A stretch of DNA of 64,000 bases, from the NCBI RefSeq assembly GCF_014196615.1, contig NZ_JACIDY010000003.1:310001-374000 (forward strand). The letters run 5' to 3'. The notes under the pieces are model-generated. The model was not told where the DNA came from. It ran no database searches and saw only the letters and a list, made by a program, of their open reading frames with translations. This document shows positions 46,286-54,453 of the stretch, in pieces (the stretch's first letter is position 1; each line of letters opens with the position of its first letter). The translations under genes were made by a program, and so were the position numbers. This DNA comes from Novosphingobium fluoreni. GTDB lineage: Bacteria; Pseudomonadota; Alphaproteobacteria; Sphingomonadales; Sphingomonadaceae.

Positions 46286-47439
46286 GCCAGGGCCTCTGTC
46301 AACTCTCGCGCGCGCAGACGCGCCTCGGTGTCGATCGCGAGGACATCCGAAAGGGATGCCGGCGCGGGCGCGGCATAAGTATCGAGAACATTGGCAACTT
46401 CTGCCGCAATCCGGGTGAACCCAATCTGACCGGCGAGGAAGGCGGCCACTGCCACCTCGTTCGCCGCGTTGAGCACAGCCGGGGCCGCGCCGCCCGCCTC
46501 CGCCGCTTCGCGCGCCAGTCTGGTCGCGGGGAAGCGCTGCTCATCAGGCGCGCGGAAGGTCAATTCGCCGATCGCCGCCAGATCCAGCGGCGGCATCGGC
46601 GTGTCCATCCGGCGTGGCCAAGCCAATGCCGAAGCGATCGGCACGCGCATGTCCGAAGGCCCTAGCTGCGCCAGCGTCGATCCATCGCGGTATTCCACCA
46701 TGGAGTGGACCACCGATTGCGGGTGGACGATGATCCGCAGCTTGTCGAGGCCGACGGGAAACAGGTGATAGGCCTCGATCAGTTCGAGGCCCTTGTTGAA
46801 CATCGTGGCCGAATCGACGCTGATCTTCGCACCCATCGACCAATTGGGATGCTTGACCGCTTCCGCCGGCGTGGCCGCAGCCAGGCGATCTGCCGACCAG
46901 TCGCGGAACGGGCCGCCGCTCGCCGTCAGCGTGATGGAGCGTACGTCGGCCAGGTCGTTGCCAGCCAGGCACTGAAATATCGCGTTATGCTCGGAATCGA
47001 CGGGCAGCAGCACCGTGCCGCAGCGGCGGACCGCCGCCGTCATCACGGCTCCGGCAGAAACCAGCGCTTCCTTGTTGGCCAGCGCGACCACCCTGCCCTG
47101 CTCGATCGCGGCCATGGTGGGCGCAAGGCCCGCACAGCCAACGATGGCTGCCACCACGATATCGGCGGGACGAGACGCCGCCTCCACCAGGGCCTGCGCC
47201 CCGGCGGCTGCCTCGATCCCGGAGCCGGCCAGAGCGGCGCGCAGATCGGCCAGGCACGTCTCGTCCGCCACGACCGCCAGCTTCGCGCCGAACTCGCGCG
47301 CCAGCTTCGCCAGTTCGGCGGCCTGGCAATTCGCCGTCAGCGCCACGACGTCCCAGGCGGAAGGATCGCGGCGCACCAGATCGAGAGTGGATGCGCCGAT
47401 CGAGCCGGTTGCGCCCAGAAGTGTGATCGTTCGAGTCAT
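46282..47439 (-). CDS. dxr: 1-deoxy-D-xylulose 5-phosphate reductoisomerase
   Basis: This 385-residue enzyme makes MEP in the non-mevalonate isoprenoid pathway. The NADPH-binding start is TITLLGATGSIGASTLDLV, and the metal/active-site stretch LLPVDSEHNAIFQCL and the SVDSATMFNKGLELIEA motif are intact. The ATG at 47439 overlaps the cdsA stop; a frame open further upstream to 47946 is only a shadow of cdsA. The gene feeds uppS two genes away. Confidence 0.97.
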   Translation of the reverse strand: MTRTITLLGATGSIGASTLDLVRRDPSAWDVVALTANCQAAELAKLAREFGAKLAVVADETCLADLRAALAGSGIEAAAGAQALVEAASRPADIVVAAIVGCAGLAPTMAAIEQGRVVALANKEALVSAGAVMTAAVRRCGTVLLPVDSEHNAIFQCLAGNDLADVRSITLTASGGPFRDWSADRLAAATPAEAVKHPNWSMGAKISVDSATMFNKGLELIEAYHLFPVGLDKLRIIVHPQSVVHSMVEYRDGSTLAQLGPSDMRVPIASALAWPRRMDTPMPPLDLAAIGELTFRAPDEQRFPATRLAREAAEAGGAAPAVLNAANEVAVAAFLAGQIGFTRIAAEVANVLDTYAAPAPASLSDVLAIDTEARLRARELTEALA

Positions 47440-48203
47440 GTAAGCGTGGATAACCGCACAAGGATAAAGATCGTACCGAATACCACCGTTACCGCCAGCA
47501 AGCCATCGACCCTGTCGAACAGGCCGCCATGGCCGGGCAGCAGCTTTCCGGAGTCCTTCACGCCGGCCGCCCGCTTCATCCAGCTTTCGAAGAAATCGCC
47601 CGCCTGCGCCACGATCGCTACGGCCATGCCCATGCCCAGGATCGCCATCGGGCTGGCCGCGGTTTCCACCGCCGTGATCTGCGCACTTGGCGCGGCGGCC
47701 AGGATGCGGCCGGCATTGGCCAGCACCGCCCAGATCAACAGGCTGGCGCCGATCACGCCGCCCAGCAAGCCCGCCCAGGTCTTGGACGGGCTGATCTTCG
47801 GCGCGATCTTCGGTCCGCCCAGAGCCCGACCCAGAAAATACGCGCCCACGTCCGTACCGATCACGGCGCCCACGATCAGCATCACCAAGGCAGCGCCCGC
47901 CGCCTGTTCCCGCACCTGGATCAGGATCGCGCTGCCCATCCCGCAATAGATCGCCCCGGCGCAGCGCCAGGCATTACGCGATCGGCCCGGCGTGCGGAAT
48001 TGCAGCACCAGCGTGCTCCATTCGAACCACACGCCGATGCCTATGATCAGCACGAAGACCGTCCAGGCCATGCCGCCCAGCCACAACGCCGTGCCCGACA
48101 CGACCAGCATCACCAGAGCGGTGACGAGCCGCTTGGGCAAATCAGCATTGCGCAACCAGAACGGTACCGGCTCCGACGGGCCCAGTTCGTCAACGCCCGC
48201 CAT
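47436..48203 (-). CDS. cdsA: Phosphatidate cytidylyltransferase CdsA
   Basis: This 255-residue membrane enzyme makes CDP-diacylglycerol. It has about six to seven transmembrane helices and the family signature SKTWAGLLGGVIGASL, later followed by GDFFESWMKRAAGVKDSG and LPGHGGLFDRVDGL with the conserved acidic residues. Its start lies 14 bp inside uppS and its stop overlaps dxr. Confidence 0.96.
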   Translation of the reverse strand: MAGVDELGPSEPVPFWLRNADLPKRLVTALVMLVVSGTALWLGGMAWTVFVLIIGIGVWFEWSTLVLQFRTPGRSRNAWRCAGAIYCGMGSAILIQVREQAAGAALVMLIVGAVIGTDVGAYFLGRALGGPKIAPKISPSKTWAGLLGGVIGASLLIWAVLANAGRILAAAPSAQITAVETAASPMAILGMGMAVAIVAQAGDFFESWMKRAAGVKDSGKLLPGHGGLFDRVDGLLAVTVVFGTIFILVRLSTLT

Positions 48204-48876
48204 AACGACGCTCCCGCTTTTCGAACGTATCTATCGCGGCCCGCAAATGCTCGGCGGTGAAGTCCGGCCAGAGCACATCGGTGAAATAGAATTCGGCATA
48301 GGCCACCTGCCACAGCAGAAAGTTGGACAGCCGCTCCTCGCCGGACGTGCGGATCAGCAGGTCGAGTGGGGGCAGGTCTGCCGTGTCCAGCTCCGCCGCG
48401 ATCGTTGCGGGCGTGATCGGGCCCTTGGCGGCGGCAGCCGTCGCCGCGCGGGCGATCTCGTCGTGCGACCCGTAGTTCAGCGCCACGGCCAGCGTGGTGC
48501 CGGTATTGCCCGCCGTGCGAGACAGCGCGCCCTCGATCAGTTCGACAACATCGGGCTTGAAGGCCTTGTAATCGCCGATAATCCTCAGCTTGACGTTGGC
48601 CTGGGCGATCTCCGCCAAGTCGGACAGGATGAAGCGCTTCATCAGCGTCATCAGGTCGGACACCTCGTCCTCGGGCCGGCGCCAGTTCTCGGTGGAGAAG
48701 GCGTAGATCGTCAGCGCCTCCAGCCCGAATTCACGCGCGCCTTTGACCACGCGGCGCACCGCCTCCACCCCGCGTTGGTGCCCCATGGCGCGGGGGAGGA
48801 ATCGCTTCTTCGCCCAGCGCCCGTTGCCATCCATGATGATGGCGACGTGACGGGCCTTGGGTTCGGCCTTGCTCAC
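48190..48876 (-). CDS. uppS: Undecaprenyl diphosphate synthase
   Basis: This 228-residue cis-prenyltransferase makes the C55 lipid carrier for peptidoglycan. The substrate-binding motif IIMDGNGRWAKKR and the later YAFSTENWRRP and DLLIRTSGEERLSNFLLWQ are all present. A GTG start at 48876 is used. It lies between frr (22 bp upstream) and cdsA (overlapping). Confidence 0.97.
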   Translation of the reverse strand: MSKAEPKARHVAIIMDGNGRWAKKRFLPRAMGHQRGVEAVRRVVKGAREFGLEALTIYAFSTENWRRPEDEVSDLMTLMKRFILSDLAEIAQANVKLRIIGDYKAFKPDVVELIEGALSRTAGNTGTTLAVALNYGSHDEIARAATAAAAKGPITPATIAAELDTADLPPLDLLIRTSGEERLSNFLLWQVAYAEFYFTDVLWPDFTAEHLRAAIDTFEKRERRYGGR

Positions 48877-48898
48877 AACAGCCCCGCGCTGATGTGCC

Positions 48899-49456
48899 TC
48901 ACTTGCCCAGGATATCCTTCTCCTTGCGGACGAATTCTTCCTCGACGGCCTTGATTTGCTCGTCGGTCAGCTTCTGCAGTTCACCTTCCAGGCGCTTGCG
49001 GTCGTCCTCGGAGATTTCCTTCTTGTTCTCGTCGGCCTTGAGGTTATCCATCCCGTCGCGGCGGACGTTGCGCACGGCCACGCGCGCCTTTTCGGCATAT
49101 TGCCCGGCGAGCTTGGCCAGTTCCTTGCGGCGTTCCTCGGTCAGGTCGGGGATAGGCAGGCGCAACGTGGTGCCGTCGTTGATCGGGTTGAGGCCTAGCC
49201 CCGCCGAGCGGATCGCCTTTTCCACCGGGCCGACGTTCGACTTGTCCCACACCTGCACCGAGATCATGCGCGGCTCGGGCACCGACACCGAGGCCACTTG
49301 GTTCAGCGGCATCTGGCTGCCATAGACGGTGACCATAACCGGATCGAGCAGGTTGGCGCTGGCACGGCCGGTGCGCAGGCCCGCCAGGTCTCCAGCGAGC
49401 GCGTCGACGGCCCCCTTCATGCGGCGTTCGAGATCGGCCTTATCGTACTTGGCCAT
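48899..49456 (-). CDS. frr: Ribosome recycling factor
   Basis: This 185-residue protein begins with [20 protein letters not shown] and shows the typical [20 protein letters not shown] and [17 protein letters not shown] motifs. It splits post-termination ribosomes together with EF-G. It starts 3 bp after pyrH, the standard order. Confidence 0.98.
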   Translation of the reverse strand: MAKYDKADLERRMKGAVDALAGDLAGLRTGRASANLLDPVMVTVYGSQMPLNQVASVSVPEPRMISVQVWDKSNVGPVEKAIRSAGLGLNPINDGTTLRLPIPDLTEERRKELAKLAGQYAEKARVAVRNVRRDGMDNLKADENKKEISEDDRKRLEGELQKLTDEQIKAVEEEFVRKEKDILGK

Positions 49457-49459
49457 GGT

Positions 49460-50179
49460 TCAGGCTCCTTTCTGGACGATCGTCCTGGTACCCTGCCCGG
49501 CAAGCACGCGGGCCAGATTGCCCTGCTCACGGATCGAGAACACCACGATCGGAATAGCGTTGTCGCGGCAAAGCGCCACGGCGGAGGCGTCCATCACCTT
49601 CAGATTCTGGGCCAGGACGGTATCGTAATCCACAGCATCGTAACGCTGCGCATGGGGATTGGTTTTCGGGTCGCTGTCGTAGACGCCATCCACACTGGTA
49701 CCTTTGAGCAGCGCATCGCACTGCATCTCGGCCGCGCGCAGCGCCGCGCCGGAGTCGGTGGTGAAATACGGCGCGCCGACACCGGCGGCGAAGATCACCA
49801 CGCGGCCCTTCTCCAGATGCCGTTCTGCCCGGCGACGGATCACCGGCTCGCATACTTGGTCCATCTGTACGGCGGACTGCACCCGCGTCTCGATGCCCAG
49901 CTGCTCCAGCGCGTTCTGCATCGCCAGCGCGTTCATCACCGTGGCCAGCATGCCCATGTAATCGGCCTGCGCACGGTCCATGCCTTTGGCCGCGCCCGCC
50001 ATGCCGCGAAAGATATTGCCGCCGCCGATGACCAGGCAGATCTCAAGGCCAGTTTCCTTGGCGGCCTTCACTTCCTTCGCCATCTCGGAGACGAACTCGG
50101 GGTCGATCCCGAACTGCTGGCTGCCCATGAGCACTTCGCCCGAGAGTTTCAGGAGGACGCGCTTGTAGGGAGATGCCAT
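49460..50179 (-). CDS. pyrH: UMP kinase
   Basis: This 239-residue hexameric UMP kinase has the P-loop-equivalent [27 protein letters not shown] and the [12 protein letters not shown] and [13 protein letters not shown] motifs. It provides UDP for RNA and envelope sugars. The ATG at 50179 gives the normal length; the frame extends 22 codons upstream without support. As first gene of the minus-strand cluster, it diverges from the AT-rich orphan at 50400. Confidence 0.97.
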   Translation of the reverse strand: MASPYKRVLLKLSGEVLMGSQQFGIDPEFVSEMAKEVKAAKETGLEICLVIGGGNIFRGMAGAAKGMDRAQADYMGMLATVMNALAMQNALEQLGIETRVQSAVQMDQVCEPVIRRRAERHLEKGRVVIFAAGVGAPYFTTDSGAALRAAEMQCDALLKGTSVDGVYDSDPKTNPHAQRYDAVDYDTVLAQNLKVMDASAVALCRDNAIPIVVFSIREQGNLARVLAGQGTRTIVQKGA

Positions 50180-50399
50180 GGGGCCGGGGTTCTCACGTGG
50201 CTGGAGGTCGGCAGCGGCTTTAGGCAGACACGCGCGGATTGCCAAGGGGCGAGGTTACGAAGGAACAGGAGCCCCGCCTGACTGCTGGATTCAATCGTAA
50301 GCGAAAACGCCTGTCATCTCAAAGCTAATCGCCTCACTTCCGCCGCAGCGCGATTCAGGCCATGCTAGAAGCCGAGATTCCTGGGCGGCTAAGTACAAT

Positions 50400-50960
50400 A
50401 TGAAACTAGTGCGCAGAGTACTCCGGGTTTTGGGCGTGACCTATGTTGTTTGCTTCCTATTTAGCGCAGTCAACTTCCCGCAGACATTCAGTTCCGGGCT
50501 TTCGCACTTTAGCCCTGGGGTGTTGCTAATGCCAATGGCGACAATCGGCACCGGCAGAGCGTACGGGCAGTTCCTACAAAATGCTACTTGGCCGTTCGGA
50601 AATCGCAAGGACATTGTGATCTTAGACGAACTGATTGATGCTCAAGGACAAAGCTTCATTGCGTCCTTGAAGGGTGTCACCTTTGACTCTTTCCCGCAAG
50701 CTGGCCGGTACGGGAACCAGTTTGACATTACCCTTGGTAAAGAGGTCTACGGTCAAGGCGCTACGCTTGGCTTCGTGTTAAGAGTTGGCCGTTTCTTCTG
50801 CCTGATGGACACGAGCAGTAATATGGCCAAAAAACTTTTAGGCCCGTCTAGGTGCTACGAGATACTTTTACGACCCCCGCGTCACTATTACTGGCGCGCT
50901 CTCGGAGAGGATCGCGAGCAGCCGGTTCGTATTATTAGCCATAAGATCTGGTGGTACTAA
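50400..50960 (+). CDS. AT-rich orphan protein of unknown function
   Basis: This is a 186-residue protein with an N-terminal hydrophobic segment (about 10-28, VLGVTYVVCFLFSAVNF), so probably membrane-anchored or secreted. The rest is mixed (RKDIVILDELIDAQGQSFIA, HYYWRALGEDREQPVRIISH) and unlike any family I recognise. Base and codon use differ sharply from the neighbours: many A/T-ending codons (CTA, TTA, AGA, ATA, GTT) in an otherwise GC-rich region. No strong ribosome binding site precedes the ATG. Likely acquired horizontally; expression is uncertain. Confidence 0.55.
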   Translation: MKLVRRVLRVLGVTYVVCFLFSAVNFPQTFSSGLSHFSPGVLLMPMATIGTGRAYGQFLQNATWPFGNRKDIVILDELIDAQGQSFIASLKGVTFDSFPQAGRYGNQFDITLGKEVYGQGATLGFVLRVGRFFCLMDTSSNMAKKLLGPSRCYEILLRPPRHYYWRALGEDREQPVRIISHKIWWY

Positions 50961-51283
50961 TCAAGGCCAATTTCAGACTCAAGTAATCAGCTGCTTTGAC
51001 TGCTTACCGGTGCGGCCACGCCCTTCACTCAGGATGAGTCGCCACCCCAACTCCGACGAACGTGAACTATCGCACAATCCAGACTTTCTCGTCGCCCCGG
51101 ACTTGATCCGGGGCCCCGCTGCCTTGGCGATGCTCGCAGAAAAGAGCGTCATCCCGGGTCAAGCCCGGGATGACGAGTGTAAATGTCAAACACTCAGGTT
51201 ATTAGAGGGATGACATCCCCCTCGCTTTCCCCTAAGGGCCGCCGCTTCCATCAGCGCGACAAAAGCGAAAGCGAGTGCACACT
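50961..51283. other. Intergenic region between the orphan gene and rplO
   Basis: This 323-bp region has no coding frame of substance. It contains two family B palindromes (51095-51113 and 51147-51175) and, near 51207, GGGATGACATCCC, a near-perfect dyad that could be an operator or leader hairpin for rplO. The rplO ribosome binding region is poorly defined (GAAAGCGAG about 10 bp upstream). Confidence 0.5.
51091..51175. repeat. Tandem palindromic elements (family B, copies 3 and 4)
   Basis: CCCCGGACTTGATCCGGGG (51095-51113) is a 7-bp-arm palindrome. Thirty-three bases on, CGTCATCCCGGG (51147-51158) and CCCGGGATGACG (51164-51175) form perfect 12-bp arms around TCAAG. The first core is shared with 18105-18131 and, inverted with one change, with 27628-27646. 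Confidence 0.75.
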
Positions 51284-51823
51284 ATGAATCTGAACGACAT
51301 TCGGGATAACGCCGGCGCCCGTCATCGCCGCATCCGCGTGGGCCGTGGTATCGGCTCGGGCAAGGGCAAGACCTCTGGCCGCGGCCAGAAGGGTGCCAAG
51401 GCGCGTTCGGGCGTTTCGGTCAACGGCTTCGAGGGCGGCCAGATGCCGCTCCACATGCGTATTCCTAAGCGCGGCTTCAGCAACAAGGCGTTCGCCAAGG
51501 ATTATGCCGAGGTCAACCTCGGCCTCGTCCAGAAGGCGATCGACGCGGGCAAGCTCGACATCTCGGGCACCGTCGATCACGCCGCGCTCAAGGCCGCTGG
51601 CCTGGCTCGTGGCGGCACCGATGGCGTGCGCCTTCTCGGCAAGGGTGAGCTGACCGCCAAGGTCGCGTTCTCGGTCGCCGGCGTCAGCGCCGGTGCGCGC
51701 GAGGCGATCGAAAAGGCAGGCGGCTCGATCGCCCTGCCCGAACCCAAGGTCGTGACCGGCAAGTATGCCGACAAGCCGCGCGGCAAGAACGCCGCCAAGG
51801 CTGCCAAGGCAGCCAAGGCCTAA
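51284..51823 (+). CDS. rplO: 50S ribosomal protein L15
   Basis: This 179-residue protein begins [20 protein letters not shown] with the Gly/Arg/Lys-rich stretch [20 protein letters not shown], diagnostic of L15. The C-terminus is extended by an Ala/Lys repeat ([12 protein letters not shown]). ATG 51284 is preferred to the in-frame GTG at 51275. It is normally preceded by rpmD (L30) in the spc operon; here the upstream neighbour is an unrelated AT-rich gene. secY follows after 192 bp. Confidence 0.97.
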   Translation: MNLNDIRDNAGARHRRIRVGRGIGSGKGKTSGRGQKGAKARSGVSVNGFEGGQMPLHMRIPKRGFSNKAFAKDYAEVNLGLVQKAIDAGKLDISGTVDHAALKAAGLARGGTDGVRLLGKGELTAKVAFSVAGVSAGAREAIEKAGGSIALPEPKVVTGKYADKPRGKNAAKAAKAAKA

Positions 51824-52015
51824 GATCATACCATGATCGGTGCGGTGCTTTCCGTGGGAAGGCGCCGCACCGGGATTGTCGCGGCCGGCGAGACGACTAT
51901 ATGCGCCGTCTCAGACCCGCTGGGTTCGACAAGCGCGCCGGCCCACGATATGGATGCCCGGCAGCCGCCTGAAGAACCTTGGGCGACCCGCATAGTTTAA
52001 GGCTCCCCCTTTCCG

Positions 52016-53383
52016 ATGGCATCACGCGCCGACAATATCGCCAGCACGCTCAGCCTGGCCAACTTCTCCAAGGCCACCGAGCTCAAGAAGCGCATCTGGT
52101 TCACCGTCGGTGCCCTGATCATCTTCCGCTTCCTCAGCTTCGTGCCGCTTCCTGGCGTCAACCCGCTGGTCCTGCAGTCGCTCTACGAGCAGACGCGCGG
52201 CGGCATTCTCGACATGTTCAACGCCTTTTCCGGCGGCGGGCTTGAGCGCATGAGCCTGATTGCGCTTGGCGTGATGCCCTACATCACCGCGTCCATCGTG
52301 GTGCAGCTGGCCGCTTCGCTTCACCCGGCGCTGATGGCGCTGAAGAAGGAAGGCGAAGCCGGCCGCAAGAAGCTGAACCAGTATACTCGCTATGGCGCGG
52401 TACTGCTGTGCGGCATCCAGGGTTATTTCGTGGCCCAGGGGCTTGAGGCCTACGGCGCCTCCAGCGGCCTGCAGGCCGTGGTCGATCCCGGCCTCATGTT
52501 TCGCATGGGCGCGGTGATCAGCCTGATCGGCGGCACCATGTTCCTGCTGTGGCTAGGCGAACAGATCACGTCGCGCGGCATCGGAAACGGCGTTTCGCTG
52601 ATCATCATGTCGGGCATCGTCGCCCAGATGCCCACGTTCGCCAGCAACGTGATGAACCAGTATTCGGCCGGAGACACCGGATCGATCACGATCATCCTGC
52701 TGGTGGTGCTGGTGGTGGCGATGATCCTGTTCATCTGCTTCATGGAGCGCGCCCAGCGCCGGCTGCTGATCCAGTATCCCAAGCGTGCCACGCAGCGCGG
52801 CATGATGCAGGCGGATCGCAGCCACCTGCCGCTGAAGATCAACACCGCTGGTGTGATCCCGCCGATCTTTGCCAGCTCGCTGCTGCTGCTGCCGCTGACG
52901 ATCACCCAGTTCGCCGGCAAGTCGCTTTCACCCGAATCGACCGCGGGCCAGCTGGTCGTTTCGCTCAACCAGTATCTCGGCCACGGCAAGCCGCTCTACA
53001 TGGCGCTGTATGCGGCGGGCATCATTTTCTTCTGCTTCTTCTACACCGCAGTCGTCTTCAATCCTGAGGAAACCTCTGAAAACCTGAAGAAGAACGGCGG
53101 CTTCATCCCCGGCATCCGCCCGGGCAAGAACACCGCGACCTACCTGGACTACGTGCTGACGCGCATCACCGTGATCGGTGCCGGGTACCTAACTATCGTT
53201 TGTGTGTTGCCTGAGTACTTCCTGTCGCAAACCGGCTTGCCTTTGCTGTTCATGGGCGGCACCAGCCTGCTGATCGTCGTCAACGTCACCGTCGATACGA
53301 TTACGCAGATCCAGTCGCACCTGCTGGCGCACCAGTATGGCGATCTGATCAAGAAGGCGAAGCTGAAGGGCCGGTTGCGCTAA
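52016..53383 (+). CDS. secY: Preprotein translocase subunit SecY
   Basis: This 455-residue channel subunit has ten transmembrane helices, the plug/first-helix region RIWFTVGALIIFRFLSFVPLPG, MPYITASIVVQL, and the C-terminal cytoplasmic loop with NPEETSENLKKNGGFIPGIRPG. It forms the SecYEG pore used for export of all signal-peptide proteins here and pairs with FtsY targeting. It is followed by adk after 47 bp. Confidence 0.99.
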   Translation: MASRADNIASTLSLANFSKATELKKRIWFTVGALIIFRFLSFVPLPGVNPLVLQSLYEQTRGGILDMFNAFSGGGLERMSLIALGVMPYITASIVVQLAASLHPALMALKKEGEAGRKKLNQYTRYGAVLLCGIQGYFVAQGLEAYGASSGLQAVVDPGLMFRMGAVISLIGGTMFLLWLGEQITSRGIGNGVSLIIMSGIVAQMPTFASNVMNQYSAGDTGSITIILLVVLVVAMILFICFMERAQRRLLIQYPKRATQRGMMQADRSHLPLKINTAGVIPPIFASSLLLLPLTITQFAGKSLSPESTAGQLVVSLNQYLGHGKPLYMALYAAGIIFFCFFYTAVVFNPEETSENLKKNGGFIPGIRPGKNTATYLDYVLTRITVIGAGYLTIVCVLPEYFLSQTGLPLLFMGGTSLLIVVNVTVDTITQIQSHLLAHQYGDLIKKAKLKGRLR

Positions 53384-53430
53384 GCGCGCCGCCCGGGCCT
53401 CGCCCGTGAAGAGTTGCAAAGGGGGGATAC

Positions 53431-54078
53431 GTGAACATCATCCTGTTGGGGCCTCCGGGCGCAGGCAAAGGTACACAAGCGCAGCGCCTGGTTGAAAGCC
53501 GGGGCATGCGCCAGCTCTCCACCGGAGACATGCTGCGCGCCGCGGTGAAGGCCGGCACGCCGATCGGCTTGCAAGCCAAGGCGGTGATGGATCGCGGTGA
53601 ATTGGTCTCGGACGAAATCGTATCGGGCCTCATCGGCGAAGAGCTGGATGCGATGGGCCCGCAGACCGGCGCGATCTTCGATGGCTACCCGCGCACCGCA
53701 GCCCAGGCCGAATCGCTGGACGGCATTCTGGCGCAGCGCGGCCGCAAGCTGGATCACGTCATCGAACTGGGCGTCGACGAGGAAGCGCTGGTAGAGCGCA
53801 TCACCGGGCGCTTTACCTGCGCCTCGTGCGGCAAGGGCTACCACGACAGCTTCGAGAAGCCCAAGACCGAGGGCACGTGCGACAAGTGCGGCGGCCATGA
53901 ATTCAAGCGCCGTCCGGACGACAACGCCGAGACCGTGCGCACCCGCCTCGCCGAATATCGCGCCAAGACCGCGCCGATCCTGCCGATCTACGAGCAACGC
54001 GGCATCGTGACCCGCGTAGACGGCATGGCCGAGATGGATGACGTGACTGCAGCCATCGAGACGGCACTGAACGGTTGA
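53431..54078 (+). CDS. adk: Adenylate kinase, zinc-type LID
   Basis: This 215-residue enzyme interconverts ATP, ADP and AMP. P-loop GPPGAGKGTQA is at residues 7-17. The LID carries four cysteines (C130, C133, C150, C153; CASCGKGYHDSF and TCDKCGG), the structural zinc site found in many alphaproteobacterial and Gram-positive adenylate kinases. A GTG start follows AAAGGGGGG. The usual next genes rpsM, rpsK, rpoA and rplQ are missing; a terminator follows instead. Confidence 0.98.
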   Translation: MNIILLGPPGAGKGTQAQRLVESRGMRQLSTGDMLRAAVKAGTPIGLQAKAVMDRGELVSDEIVSGLIGEELDAMGPQTGAIFDGYPRTAAQAESLDGILAQRGRKLDHVIELGVDEEALVERITGRFTCASCGKGYHDSFEKPKTEGTCDKCGGHEFKRRPDDNAETVRTRLAEYRAKTAPILPIYEQRGIVTRVDGMAEMDDVTAAIETALNG

Positions 54079-54154
54079 GTGATACCGCGAATGGCTGGGC
54101 TAGGTTAAGGCTCCCAGCTGTTCGCAATCGATCATTACAAATCGATTGAACGTG

Positions 54155-54199
54155 AAAAGAAAAGGCCTCGTGCGGGATCGCACTGGGGCCTTTTCTTTT
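54155..54199. terminator. Intrinsic terminator after adk
   Basis: AAAAGAAAAGGCC (54155-54167) pairs perfectly with GGCCTTTTCTTTT (54187-54199), with an inner GTGC/GCAC stem in the loop. The T-rich right arm makes it a good terminator for the rplO-secY-adk unit; the A-rich left arm could also serve transcripts on the minus strand. Confidence 0.85.
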
Positions 54200-54266
54200 G
54201 CCCGGCAGCCCTTCGCTAAGACCTTGCTGTGGCACCCTGGCGCAAGTGCGCCCCTGAGCCACCCTG

Positions 54267-54338
54267 CGTTCGTGTCGAGCGTAGTCGAGACACCGCCGCG
54301 CTGCGTGAGAGGTGTCTCGACTTCGCTCGACACGAACG
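54267..54338. repeat. Large intergenic inverted repeat (family A, copy 2)
   Basis: Two 28-nt arms (54267-54294 and 54311-54338) match with a single mismatch around a 16-nt loop. The arm core is the same as in the element at 20511-20583. It lies between the convergent adk and PBP1A genes. Confidence 0.85.
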
Positions 54339-54453
54339 GAGGTGGGATAGACAATAACGGGGACGATAGACCGAGCGTACGCCGCCGCCTCAGCCAGGCG
54401 AATGCAACGTGCAGTACGAGTGCGCCGACCGCCCCGCGTCCCGGCTTGCGGGC

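Larger units (their letters stand above)
54079..54453. other. Intergenic region between adk and the PBP1A gene
   Basis: This 375-bp region holds no gene. It contains an 8-bp perfect inverted repeat CAATCGAT/ATCGATTG (54125-54132 with 54141-54148), the adk terminator (54155-54199) and the second family A palindrome (54267-54338), then about 115 bp in which nothing is recognised before the convergent PBP gene ends. Confidence 0.6.
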
